64,000 nucleotides of DNA from Nelumbo lutea (Eukaryota; Streptophyta; Magnoliopsida; Proteales; Nelumbonaceae): contig JAKGHH010000002.1 of the NCBI GenBank assembly GCA_022828595.1, positions 71,024,383 to 71,088,382 on the forward strand. Direction: 5' to 3'. Position 1 is the first letter of the stretch; every line of letters begins with the position of its first letter. Positions 11,440-23,178 of the stretch are shown one piece after another. A program made the translations under genes and the position numbers. Below the pieces are notes generated by a model. The model was not told the origin of the DNA. It saw only the letters and a list, made by a program, of their open reading frames with translations, and did not search any database.

Positions 11440-12320
11440 AGTTGGGAACTGATGTAATGAGTCTTGGCTATACTTACAAACTTTATATGCCATAGAATGA
11501 TCTAAGGCATTCTTTGATCTATTTACCTAACAAATAAAAAACTTGTGAAAAGATTTGACCCATTCTAAGGCTATCTCTAATAGAGGTTTTGTTGTCCACA
11601 ACCAACCATATTAGTATCTTTTCCTCTTAACTTATACACAAGGCTTGCTACATTTGAGAAGATAGTAATTTCTTTAACTCCTCTATTCCAAGTTGCCTCT
11701 AGTATTATGTTGAGAGCCCACTATTATGCATTTATTCCACTTTGAGCTTTACATTGTTGTCTTGCTACCACAATTACCAATTACTCTATTATAGTTAGTT
11801 GTAAAAGCAAACCAAGTAGCTAGTGTTTCCACATAAGGATTCAAAGAACAATCCACAAACAATGGATGAGCTAGCTGTTAAGATTATATATTAAATAGTC
11901 TTAATTTCATTCCAATGTTGTAATTGCTCATGGATTAAAAATACATCTTATTTCATGTAATCATGTAATTTCTTTCTTGTCATTCTTCAACAACCTCATG
12001 GATGGGTTGGAACCAATTCTATATGGACTAATCCCCATTTGAGTATCCATCGATAATGCTCTTGCAAAAATGGAAAGAAAATAGGTGATTCATTGTTTCC
12101 TTTGCTTGATTACAAAGTACACAAAGAGATTCCCTTACCTAATACAAGTTTTCCTACCCCATTTTTTTTTCCTTTCCTTACCTTTTCTTTTAAACCAAAC
12201 ACAATCCTACTAATAGGTTCTTTAGTTTGTCTTTGGTTAAGACCTCCTAAAAGGTTTTGCATAAAAATATTTGAAACCTTGAGTAGAGTAATGAATAATT
12301 CATGATACGTTGATTCTACT
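11440..12320 (-). pseudogene. LINE ORF2 3' remnant (zf-RVT plus RNase H)
   Basis: On the minus strand, in the order expected for a plant LINE ORF2 C-terminus. First a zinc-binding segment near 12,090-12,130 (C-x-L-C-N-Q-A-K-E-T-M-N-H-L-F, read with one frame change). Then an RNase H segment near 11,590-11,760 (ALLWALNIILEATWNRGVK followed by ITIFSNVASLVYKL), which fits the helix-plus-strand part of the domain; the usual Asp of the D-S/D-A motif has become Asn. Multiple stops and shifts make it non-functional. Confidence 0.55.
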
Positions 12321-13088
12321 AAATACACAAAAGAGTTCGATTTTTTTCCATTATAGTTTGTCTTTGGATATTTGTTTGCTTGGGATGACATGTAGTATGT
12401 GCTTTGAAGATTCACGTTCAAATAAATTTGATAAGGCTCAATAGTGTGGTCCAAATCCAAACTTGCCACATGGCCATGAACAAAGGGGCATTCTTGGAAA
12501 CTCATTGATGACTTATGTGAAAGCTGGAATCAAAGTCCATGTTATTAGGTCGGCTGATTGGATGAACCGAGTTCGTATCTTTTGCCCACAAGAATTCTGC
12601 CCACATTTATCGGAACCACACATGGAGAACATCTCATCCTCTACATAGTATTATGTAGGGGGAGATGTTCCTAATTCACGGGGTGTAGTGTATTATGAGT
12701 AGGCATGGGCAGAGTTCTCGTGGGCAGGTGATCCGGACTCGGACGAACCTTTGTGAGCTAGGAACTAGATAAGGAAATCCTGCATGGACTCCTCGGCCCA
12801 GTCAAGAAAGCTACCTACGAATGGAATTAAACACATGCAGTCTAACCCTCTTTCTACTCCCATGCCTTCACTTCATCCTTTGATCTCTTTTTGCTTACCT
12901 TAGGGACATACTTCAGGGACTCTAATGTTACTTGCAGTTGTAGGTCTCTTCAAAAGCAACTCAGTTCTAAATGTCTCTCCTATTGTAGATTCTAATAGCA
13001 AAAAAAAAAAAAGAATATTAAGATTTCATTTCACCTCCCTTTATCAAGTGGTGGATCTTTAACCTTCATTTTGTTGTCTTCCTTATTT
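12321..13088. other. Spacer with possible copia 3' scrap
   Basis: No gene is supported. Near 12,655-12,670 a polypurine GTAGGGGGAGATG resembles the polypurine tract preceding a copia 3' LTR, so a small copia remnant may lie here. Confidence 0.3.
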
Positions 13089-13122
13089 ATAGGTGTTGAT
13101 GTTTGGTGTGGCTAAGTAATTT

Positions 13123-13339
13123 AGCAGTCTCAATTACACCATCAAAACTACTGCATTTATCTTTTGGTATGAATGTTGTAACAGTCTCAATTATACCACC
13201 AAAACTGCTACATTTATCTTTTGGTATGAATGTTGTAACAGTCACAATTACACCACAAAAAACTGTTATATTTATCTTTTGAGATGAATGTTGTAACAGT
13301 CACAATTACACCACCAAAAACTGCTACACTTATTGTGAC
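13123..13339 (+). repeat. 57-bp tandem repeats in copia U3
   Basis: Units start AACAGTCTCAATTACACC at about 13,123, 13,180, 13,237 and 13,295; the last is partial. The same array is in the 3' LTR from 17,908. It lies just upstream of the TATA box, where tandem arrays often act as enhancers in Tnt1-like elements. Confidence 0.9.
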
Positions 13340-13362
13340 TTCTCCACTTCCCTATTTTCTTC

Positions 13363-13370
13363 TATAAAAG
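13363..13370 (+). promoter_or_regulatory. TATA box of copia 5' LTR
   Basis: TATAAAAG in a C/T-rich context; the identical motif sits at 18,148-18,155 in the 3' LTR. Confidence 0.75.
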
Positions 13371-13818
13371 GGGTGCCTCCTAAGGGTAGTATGTGTATGG
13401 AGAGAGAGCATTAGAAGGCTGAAAAGATTGAGAGAACTTCATCACCATCTTCTGACAAGATCTGCTCATACTCTGTTTGGACCGTTCTTCTTCTTCTCTG
13501 CTGCCATTAAGGGTTTCTCTCACACTAGCTCAAAACAGTAGTCTATGCCCTTTTTTGAGTGCTTCAAGGCTTTGTTAAAGGCATTTTGACACTAGTAAGG
13601 TGGTCAGTTTGTAGTTCTCTCATCAAGGACATGAATAAACATGTTTTTCTTTCTTCTCCCGTGGATGTAGGTCTCTTTGACCGAACCACGTAAATCTGGT
13701 GTCGTCTTTACCTTTCTTTTGCTCTTATTATTTGCTTTATAATTCACATATTCCTCAATTATTTTTTCTTGTTTGCCATACTAATTAATCGGTAATTCAG
13801 AGTTTAATCCTAACAAAC

Positions 13819-13830
13819 TGGTATTAGAGC
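13819..13830 (+). other. Primer binding site, copia element 1
   Basis: TGGTATTAGAGC three bases after the 5' LTR. It matches the plant initiator tRNA-Met 3'-end complement TGGTATCAGAGC with one change. Confidence 0.9.
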
Positions 13831-13868
13831 ATTGTTTTGGGATTATTTACCAATTAATTTTTTTACTA

Positions 13869-16800
13869 ATGGCATCAATGAAGTTTGACATTGAGAAATT
13901 TGATAGATCTGTGAATTTTGGTCTATGGAAGCTCAAGATGAGAGCAATTCTGATTTAGAACAGCTTGGAGAAAGCCTTGGCAGGGCAAAAGAAAAAACCT
14001 AAATCCATGTCCGATGAAAAGTGGGAGGAGATTGATATGAAAGCCATGTCGGCTATTCATTTGTGCTTATCGAACGAGGTTCTTCGTAAAGTTCCTAAAG
14101 AAACCTCTACAGCATAATTGTGGCTCAAGTTGGAGTCACTCTATATGACAAAGAGCGTGACCAATCGGCTTCTACTGAAAAACATACTTAAGGACCTTCG
14201 TTTTCGGGAGGGTAACTCGATTAAAACCCACCTTGATGAGTTCTTCTCGATTGTCATGGATCTACAAAATATTGATGTTGTAATTAATGATGAAGATCTG
14301 GTTATCACTCTTTTATGTTCTTTACCTGCATCATATAAGCATTTTAGAGAGACCTTATTGTATGGGCGTGAGGATATTACAGTTGAAGATGTAAAGAATG
14401 CATTGTTACAACGCGAACTGATTGATAATCAGCTGACCAATAATCCGAGTAACTCTGCAGCCGGGGTCTCATTGTTCGTGGCAGGCCACCTGAAAGAAGT
14501 GGCAGCAGTAAGTCAAAGGGTCGGTCTAAGTCAAAGCATCGTAATTTGACTTGCAACTATTGCAAAAAGAAATGACATGTTAAGGTTGAATGTTTCAAGT
14601 TGCAAAATAAGCAGAAACATCAGGCAAGTGGTGACACAAAGAAAGATTCTCATGCCAAAGCAAGTGTTGTGGCAGATGAGTCAGAGAATGATCTTTTGCT
14701 AATTGCAGATGCAGTTGCAAGGAAGGGTTCAGAATGGATTATGGACTCAGGATGTTCTTACCACATGTGTCCCGACAAAAGTGCATTCTCCACATATGAA
14801 CATTTTGATGGTGGAGTTGTTTTGATGGGCAACAACGCAGCTTGCAAGGTTATCGGTAAAGGGACCGTCCGGGTGCGTATGCATGATGGTATTATGAGGA
14901 AATTAAATAAAGTCTGCAATGTTCCTGATCTAAAGAAGAACTTGATTACTTTGGGTACACTTGACTCTAGGGGTTGCAAATATTCAGCTGAAGGTGGAGT
15001 TCTTAAGGTAACCAAAGGTGCTTTGGTAGTTATGAAAGCTAACAAGGTTGGTAGATTATATGTATTGCAAGGAAGTACTGTGATAAAATCTTCTGCTTTG
15101 GTCTCGTCATCCATGTCCTAGGAAGATCTTACAAAGATGTGGCATATGAGGCTCAGACATATGAGCGAGAAAGGGATGACTTCTTTGAGCAAGTGGGGCT
15201 TATTTTGTGGGCATGTCATAGGTACTCTTGAATTTTGTGAACATTGTGCGTTTGGTAAACACAAAAAGGTTAGTTTTGCCAAAGGGATACATAGGATCAA
15301 AGGTACACTTGATTATATCCATTCAGATTTATGGGGCTCTTCTCGTGTTTCTTCGAAGGGTGGAGCAAATTATTTTCTGTCATTTATCGATGATTTCTCC
15401 AGAAAGGTATGGGTGTATTTTCTCAAAAATAAAAATGATGTATTTGAAGTCTTCTTGCAGTGGAAAACTATGATCGAGAAGCAAACAGGAAGGCAGATTA
15501 AAAGGTTGAGGACTGATAAAGGGCTCGAGTTTTGTGAGTTTGACTTTACAAATTATTGTTTGAAGGAAGGTATCATTAAACACCGCACCTGTGTTGGTCG
15601 ACCACAATAGAACGGTGTGGCAGAGCGGATGAACCGCACACTCTTGAAAAGGGCTCGTTTCATGTTGTCCAATGCAAGTTTGGATAAGTCCTTTTGGGCC
15701 AAGGCAGTTTCCATGGCAGCCTATTTGGTGAACCGATCTCCGCATTCAGCTCTCGAGGCTAAGACTCCATTTGAGATTTGGTCAGGTACTTTTATTGATT
15801 ATTCATCTTTAAGAATATTTGGTTGTCCTGCTTATACTCATGTTAATGATGGAAAGTTAGAACCTAGAGCCAAGAAATGTATTTCCGTGGGCTATGGCTC
15901 TGGTGTAAAGGGTTACAAGTTGTTTTGCCCTTCGAGCAAGAAAATTATTATTAGTCGTGATGTTATATTTAATGAATCACACATGTTATCTCCAAGGAAG
16001 GAGGATTTTGTTGCTGGTGATTCAAGTACATCACAAGATGATCGAATGCAGGTGGAGGTCGAGTCCAGTCCATCTTCACAGCCTTCTCAGTCTATTTCAG
16101 ATGAGCCAATCACATCGGATGATGTTCAGCCCAGTTAGGAGTCGCATACTATTGCCAAAGATAGACTGAGGCGACCGATAAGACCACTAAGCAGATTTGA
16201 TGATTGTGTGTCTTATGCATTGACCCTCGCTTGTGAGGTAGATAGAACTACCAATCCGACCATTTACGATGAAGCCATATCCATTCCAGACAGTGGTAAG
16301 TGGTTAATTGCCATGGAAGAGGAGATTGCATCCCTCGAAAAGAATGGCACATGGGAGCTTGTATCACCACCACCAAAGATGAAAATAGTTGGGTGCAAGT
16401 GGGTCTATAAGACTAAGGAGGCCATTCCTGGTGTTGAGGATGCTCGACACAAAGCAAGGTTAGTGGCATAGGGTTTCAGTCAAGTTGCAAGTATTGACTA
16501 TACCGAAATCTTCTCCTCTGTTGTTAAACATTCTTCTATTCGTACCTTATTTGCTTTAGTAGCTATGCATGACATGGAATTAGAGCAGTTAGATGTTAAA
16601 ACTGCATTCTTGCATGGTGATTTGAAAGAGAAGATTTATATGAAACAACTAGATGGTTTTGTTGTAGAAGGAAAGAAATACCATGTTTGCTTGTTGAAGA
16701 AGTCTCTATATGGCCTTAAGCAGTCTCCGAGGCAGTGGTATAAGCGCTTTGACGCTTTTGTGACTTCTAGCGGTTATCCCAGGAGTGCCTTTGACAGTTG

Positions 16801-17820
16801 TGTTTATTTCAGGAAGCTCTCTGATGATTCCTTCATTTATCTGTTAATATATGTTGACGACATGCTCATTGCTTCTAAGAATAAGTCTGAAATTGTGAAG
16901 TTGAAGTCTCTCTTGAATAGTGAGTTCGAGATGAAGAATCTGGGTCCAGCGAAAAAATTCTAGGTATAGAGATTATTCGTGATCGTGAGAACGGGAAACT
17001 ATTTCTTAGTCAACAGAACTATATTGAGAAAGTTCTTGATCATTTTGGCATGTCAGATGCCAAACCTGTCTCCACTCCTCTAGCAGCTCACTTTAAATTA
17101 TCGGCGAAGCAGTCACCGAAGTCTAATGAGGAGAAGGTCTATATGGCTCGTGTGCCTTACTGTAGTGCTGTTGGTAGCATCATGTATGCTATGGTATGCT
17201 CGCGTCCAAATATTGCTCAGGCAGTCAACGTTGTGAGCCGTTATATGTCCTGTCCGGGGAAGGCTCATTGGGAAGCAGTGAAGTGGATCCTTAGGTATTT
17301 GAGAGGTACATCTAATTTCTACCTTGAGTTTGGAAGATCCATAGAGAAGCTTGTCAGTTATTGTGATTCTGATTATGCTGGATATCTTGATCGGAGGAGA
17401 TCTCTCACTGGCTATTGCTTCACTTTGGGGAGTACCTCTATTAGTTGGAAAGCTTCACTTCAGTCGACTGTTGCTTTGTCTATGACTGAAGCTGAGTATA
17501 TGGCTATGGTTGGTGCTGCTAAGGAAGCTTTATGGTTACAAAATCTGGTTGGTGAACTCACAGGTAGACAGAAGGCTACAGTGATCTATTGTGACAGTCA
17601 GAGTGCCATACATTTGACTCATGACCAGATGTTTCACGAGAGAACCAAGCACATTGATGTGCGTTATCACTTTGTTCATGATATTATTGAGGATGATCAT
17701 GTTTTGCTCAACAAAATAGCTTCTGCTGAGAATCCTACTGATATGTTGACAAAGCCATTGCCATCATCCAAGTTTGATGCTTGCATCGACTTGGTGGGTC
17801 TTGTCTCATTTGATGCTTGA
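13869..17820 (+). pseudogene. Copia gag-pol polyprotein, inactivated
   Basis: Encodes the retrotransposon capsid and enzymes. Gag starts at ATG 13,869 (MASMKFDIEKFD). A CCHC knuckle lies near 14,555-14,600 (CNYCKKK, a stop in place of Gly, then H and C). Protease follows (WIMDSGCSYHMC, catalytic D-S-G, near 14,735), then integrase (H-x-x-x-H, C-x-x-C at 15,237-15,250; HSDLWG and DDFSRK), RT (YVDDMLIA at 16,850) and RNase H (SDYAG, TEAEYMA, CDSQSAIHL). Damage: stops at about 13,956, 14,115, 14,573, 15,119, 15,608, 16,136 and 16,469; a frame change near 14,473; and one base lost in an A-run at about 16,952. Several stops replace expected glutamines. Confidence 0.92.
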
Positions 17821-17868
17821 TGCCCTTGGGGCATTTGGAGAGGGAGATTTGTTGTTTGAATTATTGCC

Positions 17869-17879
17869 AAGGTGGAGAT
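17869..17879 (+). other. Polypurine tract, copia element 1
   Basis: AAGGTGGAGAT directly abuts the 3' LTR and would prime plus-strand DNA synthesis. Confidence 0.8.
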
Positions 17880-18602
17880 TATTGACGTTTGTGTGGCTAA
17901 GTAATTCAACAGCCTCAATTACACCACCAAAACTACTACATTTATCTTTTGGTATGAATGTTGTAACAGTCTCAATTACACCACCAAAACTGCTACATTT
18001 ATCTTTTGGTATGAATGTTGTAACAGTCATAATTACACCACCAAAAACTGCTACATTTATCTTTTGAGATGAATGTTGTAACAGTCACAATTACACCACC
18101 AAAAACTGCTACACTTATTGTGACTTCTCCACTTCCCTATTTTCTTCTATAAAAGGGGTGCCTCCTAGGGGTAGTATGTGTATGGAGAGAGAGAGCATTA
18201 GAAGGCTGAAAAGATTGAGAGAACTTCATCACCATCTTCTGACAAGATCTGCTCATACTCTGTTTGGATCGTTCTTCTTCTTCTCTGCTACCATTAAGGG
18301 TTTCTCTCACACTAGCTCAAAGCAGTAGTCTATGCCCTTTTTTGAGTGCTTCAAGGCTTTGTTAAAGGCATTTCGGCACTAGTAAGGTGGTCAGTTTGTA
18401 GTTCTCTCATCAAGGACATGAATAAACATGTTTTTCTTTCTTCTCCCGTGGATGTAGGTCTCATTGATCGAACCACATAAATCTGGTGCCATCTTTACCT
18501 TTCTTTTGCTCTTATTATTTGCTTTATAATTCACATATTCCTCAATTATTTTTTCTTGTTTGCCATACTAATTAATCGGTAATTCAGAGTTTAATCCTAA
18601 CA
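17880..18602 (+). repeat. 3' LTR of copia element 1
   Basis: Copy of the 5' LTR. Its terminal TG has mutated to TA (TATTGACG). It ends TAATCCTAACA and is followed by the target duplication ATAGG. Confidence 0.93.
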
Positions 18603-18607
18603 ATAGG

Positions 18608-19700
18608 TCTTTTCTTATTATAGACCCATCATTAGCACATATTACTCCAAAAGTCATTGATTAGCAAGAGAACTTGATTCCACCACACAAAGTACTATTT
18701 TTCCTTGATTCATTAAAAATTGATTTTTCTTCTAAGTATTTTGCTTTAATCACTCATGACCATAGAGCTTTAGATTCTGTTAGTAGCCTTCAAATGCTTT
18801 CAAAAGACTACATTATTCATTTTATCTATCTTTTGAAAAACCGACCCATCATCCATATTTTGGTCTATAGAATTTCTCCTAAATAAGGTGGTGTTTGATA
18901 AACCTAAAATCTAAAAAGTTAAAAAGATATTATTTGTGTCTAATCTGAAAAACAACATTTTTACTTTTCTATTTTTTAAAAGCTCTGAATAGATAAGGTT
19001 GTTTGTGGTGGATTAATTCTTCAACATTTGAAATTGCTTAATTTTACTATTTTACCCAATAATAAACTATTTGGTAACTTTGAATTCAGTTTGTACTATT
19101 TCATAAAATGTTTAATGATTAATATTAATAAATAATAAATAATAGAATATTTAATAATTAATATGAATAAAAATTATAAGCAATTAAAAATAATTAATCA
19201 AAACAAAATTTTGAAAAATACGAATAAATCCCATGAAACAATGAAAAAGTAATAAAATAGTTAATATTTAATGAAAAATAAAGCATGCAATCACTAATAA
19301 AAATTAAAATAATTAATAATTAATACAAATAAACATTAAAATTAAAAATAATTCCATGAAGCAATGAAATATATTTAATTATTAGTAATGGGGTGGAGAT
19401 GGAGAAGCTACTCCGATGCTGGCGATGCTCTATTTTCCATTAGTTGTAGCATTAGAGAATGGGGCGGAGATAACGATAATGGTGAAGAGTGAAGAAGAGA
19501 TAGAGAGATCAACTGTGAGAGAGAGAGAGAGAGAGTGAGAGGGAAGAATGGGATTTGAGAGACGGAACCATTCTCTTTCTTTTGCTTTCTTGGTTCATAG
19601 TCTATTGAATTCTTCGTGGTGTGATTTGCTACTGGTCTATGCGACCTCTAAAGCATTTTAGTTTCTTCTTTTGAGGAAATGAGTGATGTTTTATGGTGGT
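18608..19700. other. Spacer with GA tract; left end of possible TIR element
   Basis: No gene seen until the PP2C fragment. At 18,893 the sequence GGTGTTTGATAAACC opens a stretch whose inverted form may be at 20,190-20,225 (see findings). A GA microsatellite lies at about 19,518-19,535. Confidence 0.3.
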
Positions 19701-19714
19701 ACACCTGTATGAGA

Positions 19715-19909
19715 ATGGATGGTGATGATGGAACCGATGACGTGCTTCTTTGGTGCAGAGACCTCGATTGACATTCTTTAGGCAAGTTCTTGGTCGTTGT
19801 CATCCAACTAACGAGATCATTGAGGATCATGCAGGTTAAGACAGGTTCACATGCCACATTTGTCGATGTTTATGATGGCCACCGTAGTCCTGAAGCTTCC
19901 CGTTTTTGA
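19715..19909 (+). pseudogene. PP2C protein phosphatase fragment
   Basis: Broken N-terminal part of a plant type 2C protein phosphatase, most like clade D. It reads LLWCRDLD, a stop, HSLGKF, then with shifts NEIIEDHA and QVKTGSHATFVDVYDGHRSP. The last block is the FVGVYDGHGGPEAS metal-binding motif of PP2C, in which the Asp of DGH binds the metal; here one Gly has become Arg. A stop follows SRF. No introns and at least one stop plus two frame changes. It may be a processed pseudogene or a captured fragment. Confidence 0.75.
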
Positions 19910-20339
19910 GAGAAACGATAGAACTTGCAAAGCTTGGATGAGATTTGAGAGGAAGAAGAAGCAACTGGAGTTCTGAGAGCAAACTATTACCAAGGGCAAA
20001 GCTTGGGTAGTTTGGTGAGTTTCCCCCTTCTTGTTGGAGAGCAATATATTGAATGAGTTTCTATCAGGTTTAAATGGGGGTATAATATGTCATTTAAAAA
20101 ATGTTAAGGATATTTTAGACTTTCCATCAGGTCTGAAACTCGATGCCTGGGCCGGGTCTTATTACCAGTCAGATCGGCAAAATTGCTTTAGATTGTCTAT
20201 TCAAACACATACAAATGTGTTTGGCATCTGAAAAGCAAGTTTTTCACATGTTAGACGTCTAAAAAGTGTAATCAAATGATTTCCTTTTTCCTACTCCATC
20301 AAAAATCTCTCTTTGTATAGCTCTATCTTCCTTGGTATT

Positions 20340-20840
20340 AACACTGAATTGATAATGTAAATTGGAACAAACTACATCATTGTAATCTTGAATCTATTCA
20401 ACCAGCTCCCAGAAAACCTTTCTTTAATCTTTTATCCTAACTTGACATAATAGCTTTGACTTCGGCATATTATGATTGGGAACAAAATGCAATATTATGT
20501 TAATAAAAACTTTCCTACCTATCTAAGAGCGATTAGAGGCCTTCCAACTGTTAAATTTACTCTTAAACTTATCCAAATATACCTCAAAGCTGAATTCTTA
20601 TTTCTATTTCAAAGGAGAAGAATGTTTTGGTATTCTTAGCAGGCACATTCTTACTAAAAAAAAATCCTAAAAGTTAGCTAATTGACCAGACATGCCTTTA
20701 AATATCCATCCATCCCCCATAGTCCAGATTTAGAGGCTCTACCAAATATCAATACATCATCAACATATAACAAATGAGAAATTCTAAGCACCCTTCTATA
20801 AACAACCATACATTAATGCACCTTATTTCAGCCATAGGAT
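20340..20840 (-). pseudogene. LINE reverse-transcriptase fragment
   Basis: Minus-strand remnant of a LINE RT. Near 20,740-20,795 it reads ISHLLYVDDVLIFGRASKSG, in which YVDD replaces the FADD typical of plant LINEs. It is followed in shifted frames by FSKNVP and by a W-K-A-S-N-R-S-x-I-G-R-K-V-F-I block near 20,510-20,550, corresponding to the WKxxxLSxAGRxxLI thumb region. Several stops. Confidence 0.6.
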
Positions 20841-20879
20841 CCTTTTACCAAAACCCTCTATCTAAATTAAAATACCCTT

Positions 20880-21065
20880 CAAGTGTCCCTTTAAGGAATG
20901 GATTTTCGGCTCTAATAATACTTGAATTTTGCGAGATGCCCACTTTTGATTTAAAGATTCAAAGGGGCCATTTTTATCCTCAAACTATTAAGAAAAAATG
21001 GATGACGTTAAAGATGTCATTAACAGCTTTGTTAGACAATAAATAAAATAATAAGAAATGCTAAT
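20880..21065 (+). repeat. Dispersed repeat, copy related to 24,247-24,470
   Basis: Shares GCYCxAxYAATxCTTGAAYTTTGC..., ...GTTAAAGAYRTCATTAA and TTAGACAATRAATAAAATAAT with the inverse strand of 24,247-24,470, in the same order. The copies are well diverged. Confidence 0.6.
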
Positions 21066-21428
21066 GTGGCATCACTCAAATAAATAAAAAATATATATAG
21101 AAAATTTACATGTAAATCCCACTTACAATTCCCTCTTGTTCACACGTGACCAAGAATAAAAAAATAATTATTTTTATTTGATAATTAATTAATAATGAAT
21201 TATTAATAAAACAAAAAAAAATGATTTGATACTTATAAAGGGACCCAATTGATTGTGGGCCACGTTTTTATATAGGACACGTCATACAAGATTAATAAGG
21301 GATTTAGGCTATTTTATGGGTCCTAAACTCGAAATCCAATCCAAAGCTTCTACTTAAGTGCATAGTAAAAAATGTAGTAAACCCGTTACCTCTAGATTAA
21401 ATCTAGCAGTGCTCCGGCTTCAAAATTT
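21066..21428. other. Spacer, no gene seen
   Basis: No gene recognised. Confidence 0.35.
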
Positions 21429-21604
21429 TCACCATTCGGGTTAATTGGTATAGATACAACTCTCACAGGGAACAAAAAATGGATGCAATGTTCTGGTGTG
21501 AGTCCTTCAATTTTGGTCACCATTCGGGTTAATTGGTATAGATACAACTCTCACAGGGAACAAAAAATGGATGCAATGTTCTGGTGTGAGTCCTTCAATT
21601 TTGG
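21429..21604. repeat. Exact 88-bp tandem duplication
   Basis: Two back-to-back copies (21,429-21,516 and 21,517-21,604) of a unit starting TCACCATTCGGGTTAATTGG. I found no difference between them by eye, so the duplication is recent or kept identical, or is an assembly artefact. Confidence 0.92.
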
Positions 21605-22752
21605 GGAAATTCTTAGAATCTTGGGATTGAAATTTTGAGAGCTTCTCAAAACAATATGTGTGGAACGTCTGGGAGTTCACTTCAAAATATGAAGATTTTT
21701 GTGCTAGGTTATCCATAAAGGTTTTAGGAGTAGCAAAAGAAATCATATGTGGATCCATTTATTATTGTTCTTACTAAGATCTTTTAGAGAAAAGTGAAAA
21801 CAGAGGAATGGAATTGAAATTCAAATTCCAACTAGAATAATAAGTTGAGAACCCAGAATTCTAATGAAGATAGATAAAACTTCAAACATGACGAATAAAA
21901 CTTGAAAATCAAGTTCTCTTAATCTTTGATTGAAGATCGCCTTGGCAATTGTTTATAACTACTACCATTGATGCCTTCTTCCTCTTCTAGGGACCTGGAC
22001 CACCTGGTAAAACTTCAAAAGCCTCGTGGAAGGTGATGCATCCTTTCCTAACCTTGAAGTGAGCCATCTCGGACTTGGTTGTAAGCTTTTGGTTTGTTTC
22101 TCCAAAGGGAATCTTAGTCGGCCATAGACAGTCAAGATTGGATTTCATGCTCTAGCATTGAAAAACAAAGAATATTACTGATGTTGTCTTATCCCAGGTA
22201 TTCCGAACTGAGGATGCAATTAAATAATTCTGTCAACTAGATGAAGCCGAGGTGAAAGAATGAAGTCGCGCATCAAAATCTGCAACTAAGAGAAAGGTCA
22301 AAGGCCTGAGGAGTTAATCCCCAGGTTGGTACTCAAATGCTCAAGTCAATTGGATAGAGAAAGAGGTGACCGGGCTAATCAGGTTCAAAGAGTCACTGGT
22401 CCGGGCCAGAGAGATAGTGTGAGGAGGTGTTCAAAGAGTGTTTTCTAAAAGTCCCTTACCTCGAGCGATGAATACCTATTTATAGTTGGGTGTTCATGTT
22501 TCAGATGGATAAGACTTATGGGATTGTCGAGATGAGGTCATCCGTCGAGGTTTTTGGGATGTTTCCTCTTCCCCGGTGGAATTCGTTTTCTTGTCCAAGC
22601 AGGATACTCCTTCGTAGTAGTACTCTTTCACACACATGGTGTCAACGTGGCTTGAGAGAGAAAACAGCCGTGAAGGTTGCCACATGACATCCTTAGCTAG
22701 TTTAACCATGACCTGAACAATTACTTTAGACTTCTTTGTGCCAAGTCTCTGT
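21605..22752. other. Unassigned region with minus-strand TATA box
   Basis: No coding frame is supported. At 22,473-22,485 the minus strand reads ACTATAAATAGG, a good plant TATA box, and the downstream minus sequence is C/T-rich without a clear protein. It may be a solo LTR or LTR fragment of a minus-strand retroelement, but no matching second LTR is in the window. Confidence 0.25.
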
Positions 22753-22775
22753 GAGAGAGAGAGAGAGAGAGAGAG
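22752..22775. repeat. (GA)n microsatellite
   Basis: About eleven uninterrupted GA units. Confidence 0.8.
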
Positions 22776-23178
22776 GATACATGGAATTTGTTATTAGGCT
22801 TGCAATCATAACTTGTGGAATGAGGGTAGGATCCATGATATGCTCTCTCCCTCGATATGTGTCTCACTTTTGAGATGGAAATTGTTGGCCGTCGGATGCC
22901 ATTTTATCGGAGGATTTGGTGACTCATTGAGATAGGGAAGTGATATACCCAATGCTGGAAAATGAGTTTTTCGGTTTTCTAACTAACCAAACTCGCTAAC
23001 ACTTTAGATGATGAAAAAAATCGCACAAACAAAAGATTAGAGTTCTCAGGTAGGGCTGAATCATAGAACTCAATCCACATGGATCTATTGACCAGACTTG
23101 GATACGTAACACGTCATCTTGGTAGGGATACTTATGGATTATAAACAGAGTACGCTTGAGATAATGTGGACTAATATT

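Larger units (their letters stand above)
13094..13815 (+). repeat. 5' LTR of copia element 1
   Basis: Begins TGTTGATG and ends TAATCCTAACA. It contains about four tandem 57-bp units (13,123-13,339) in the U3 part, then a TATA box TATAAAAG at 13,363-13,370. A GAGAGAGAG leader follows. Confidence 0.93.
13094..18602 (+). mobile_element. Complete Ty1/copia LTR retrotransposon (Tork/Tnt1-like)
   Basis: Full-length element of about 5.5 kb. Two LTRs of 722 and 723 bp bracket a tRNA-Met-type primer binding site, a gag-pol region in copia order (gag, protease, integrase, RT, RNase H) and a polypurine tract. The 5-bp sequence ATAGG occurs directly before (13,089-13,093) and after (18,603-18,607) the element, a perfect target site duplication. 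The LTRs differ by scattered substitutions and small indels, so the insertion is not brand new. Gag-pol is inactivated. The Pol sequence (WHMRLx[21 protein letters not shown]) is Tnt1-like. Confidence 0.95.

Noticed and set aside
13123..13339. Regularly spaced 57-bp repeats considered as a CRISPR-like or satellite array
   Set aside because: There are no distinct spacers and the identical array recurs in the 3' LTR, so it is part of the retrotransposon U3.
14758..15114. 118-codon minus-strand frame
   Set aside because: Shadow of the copia protease region on the other strand.
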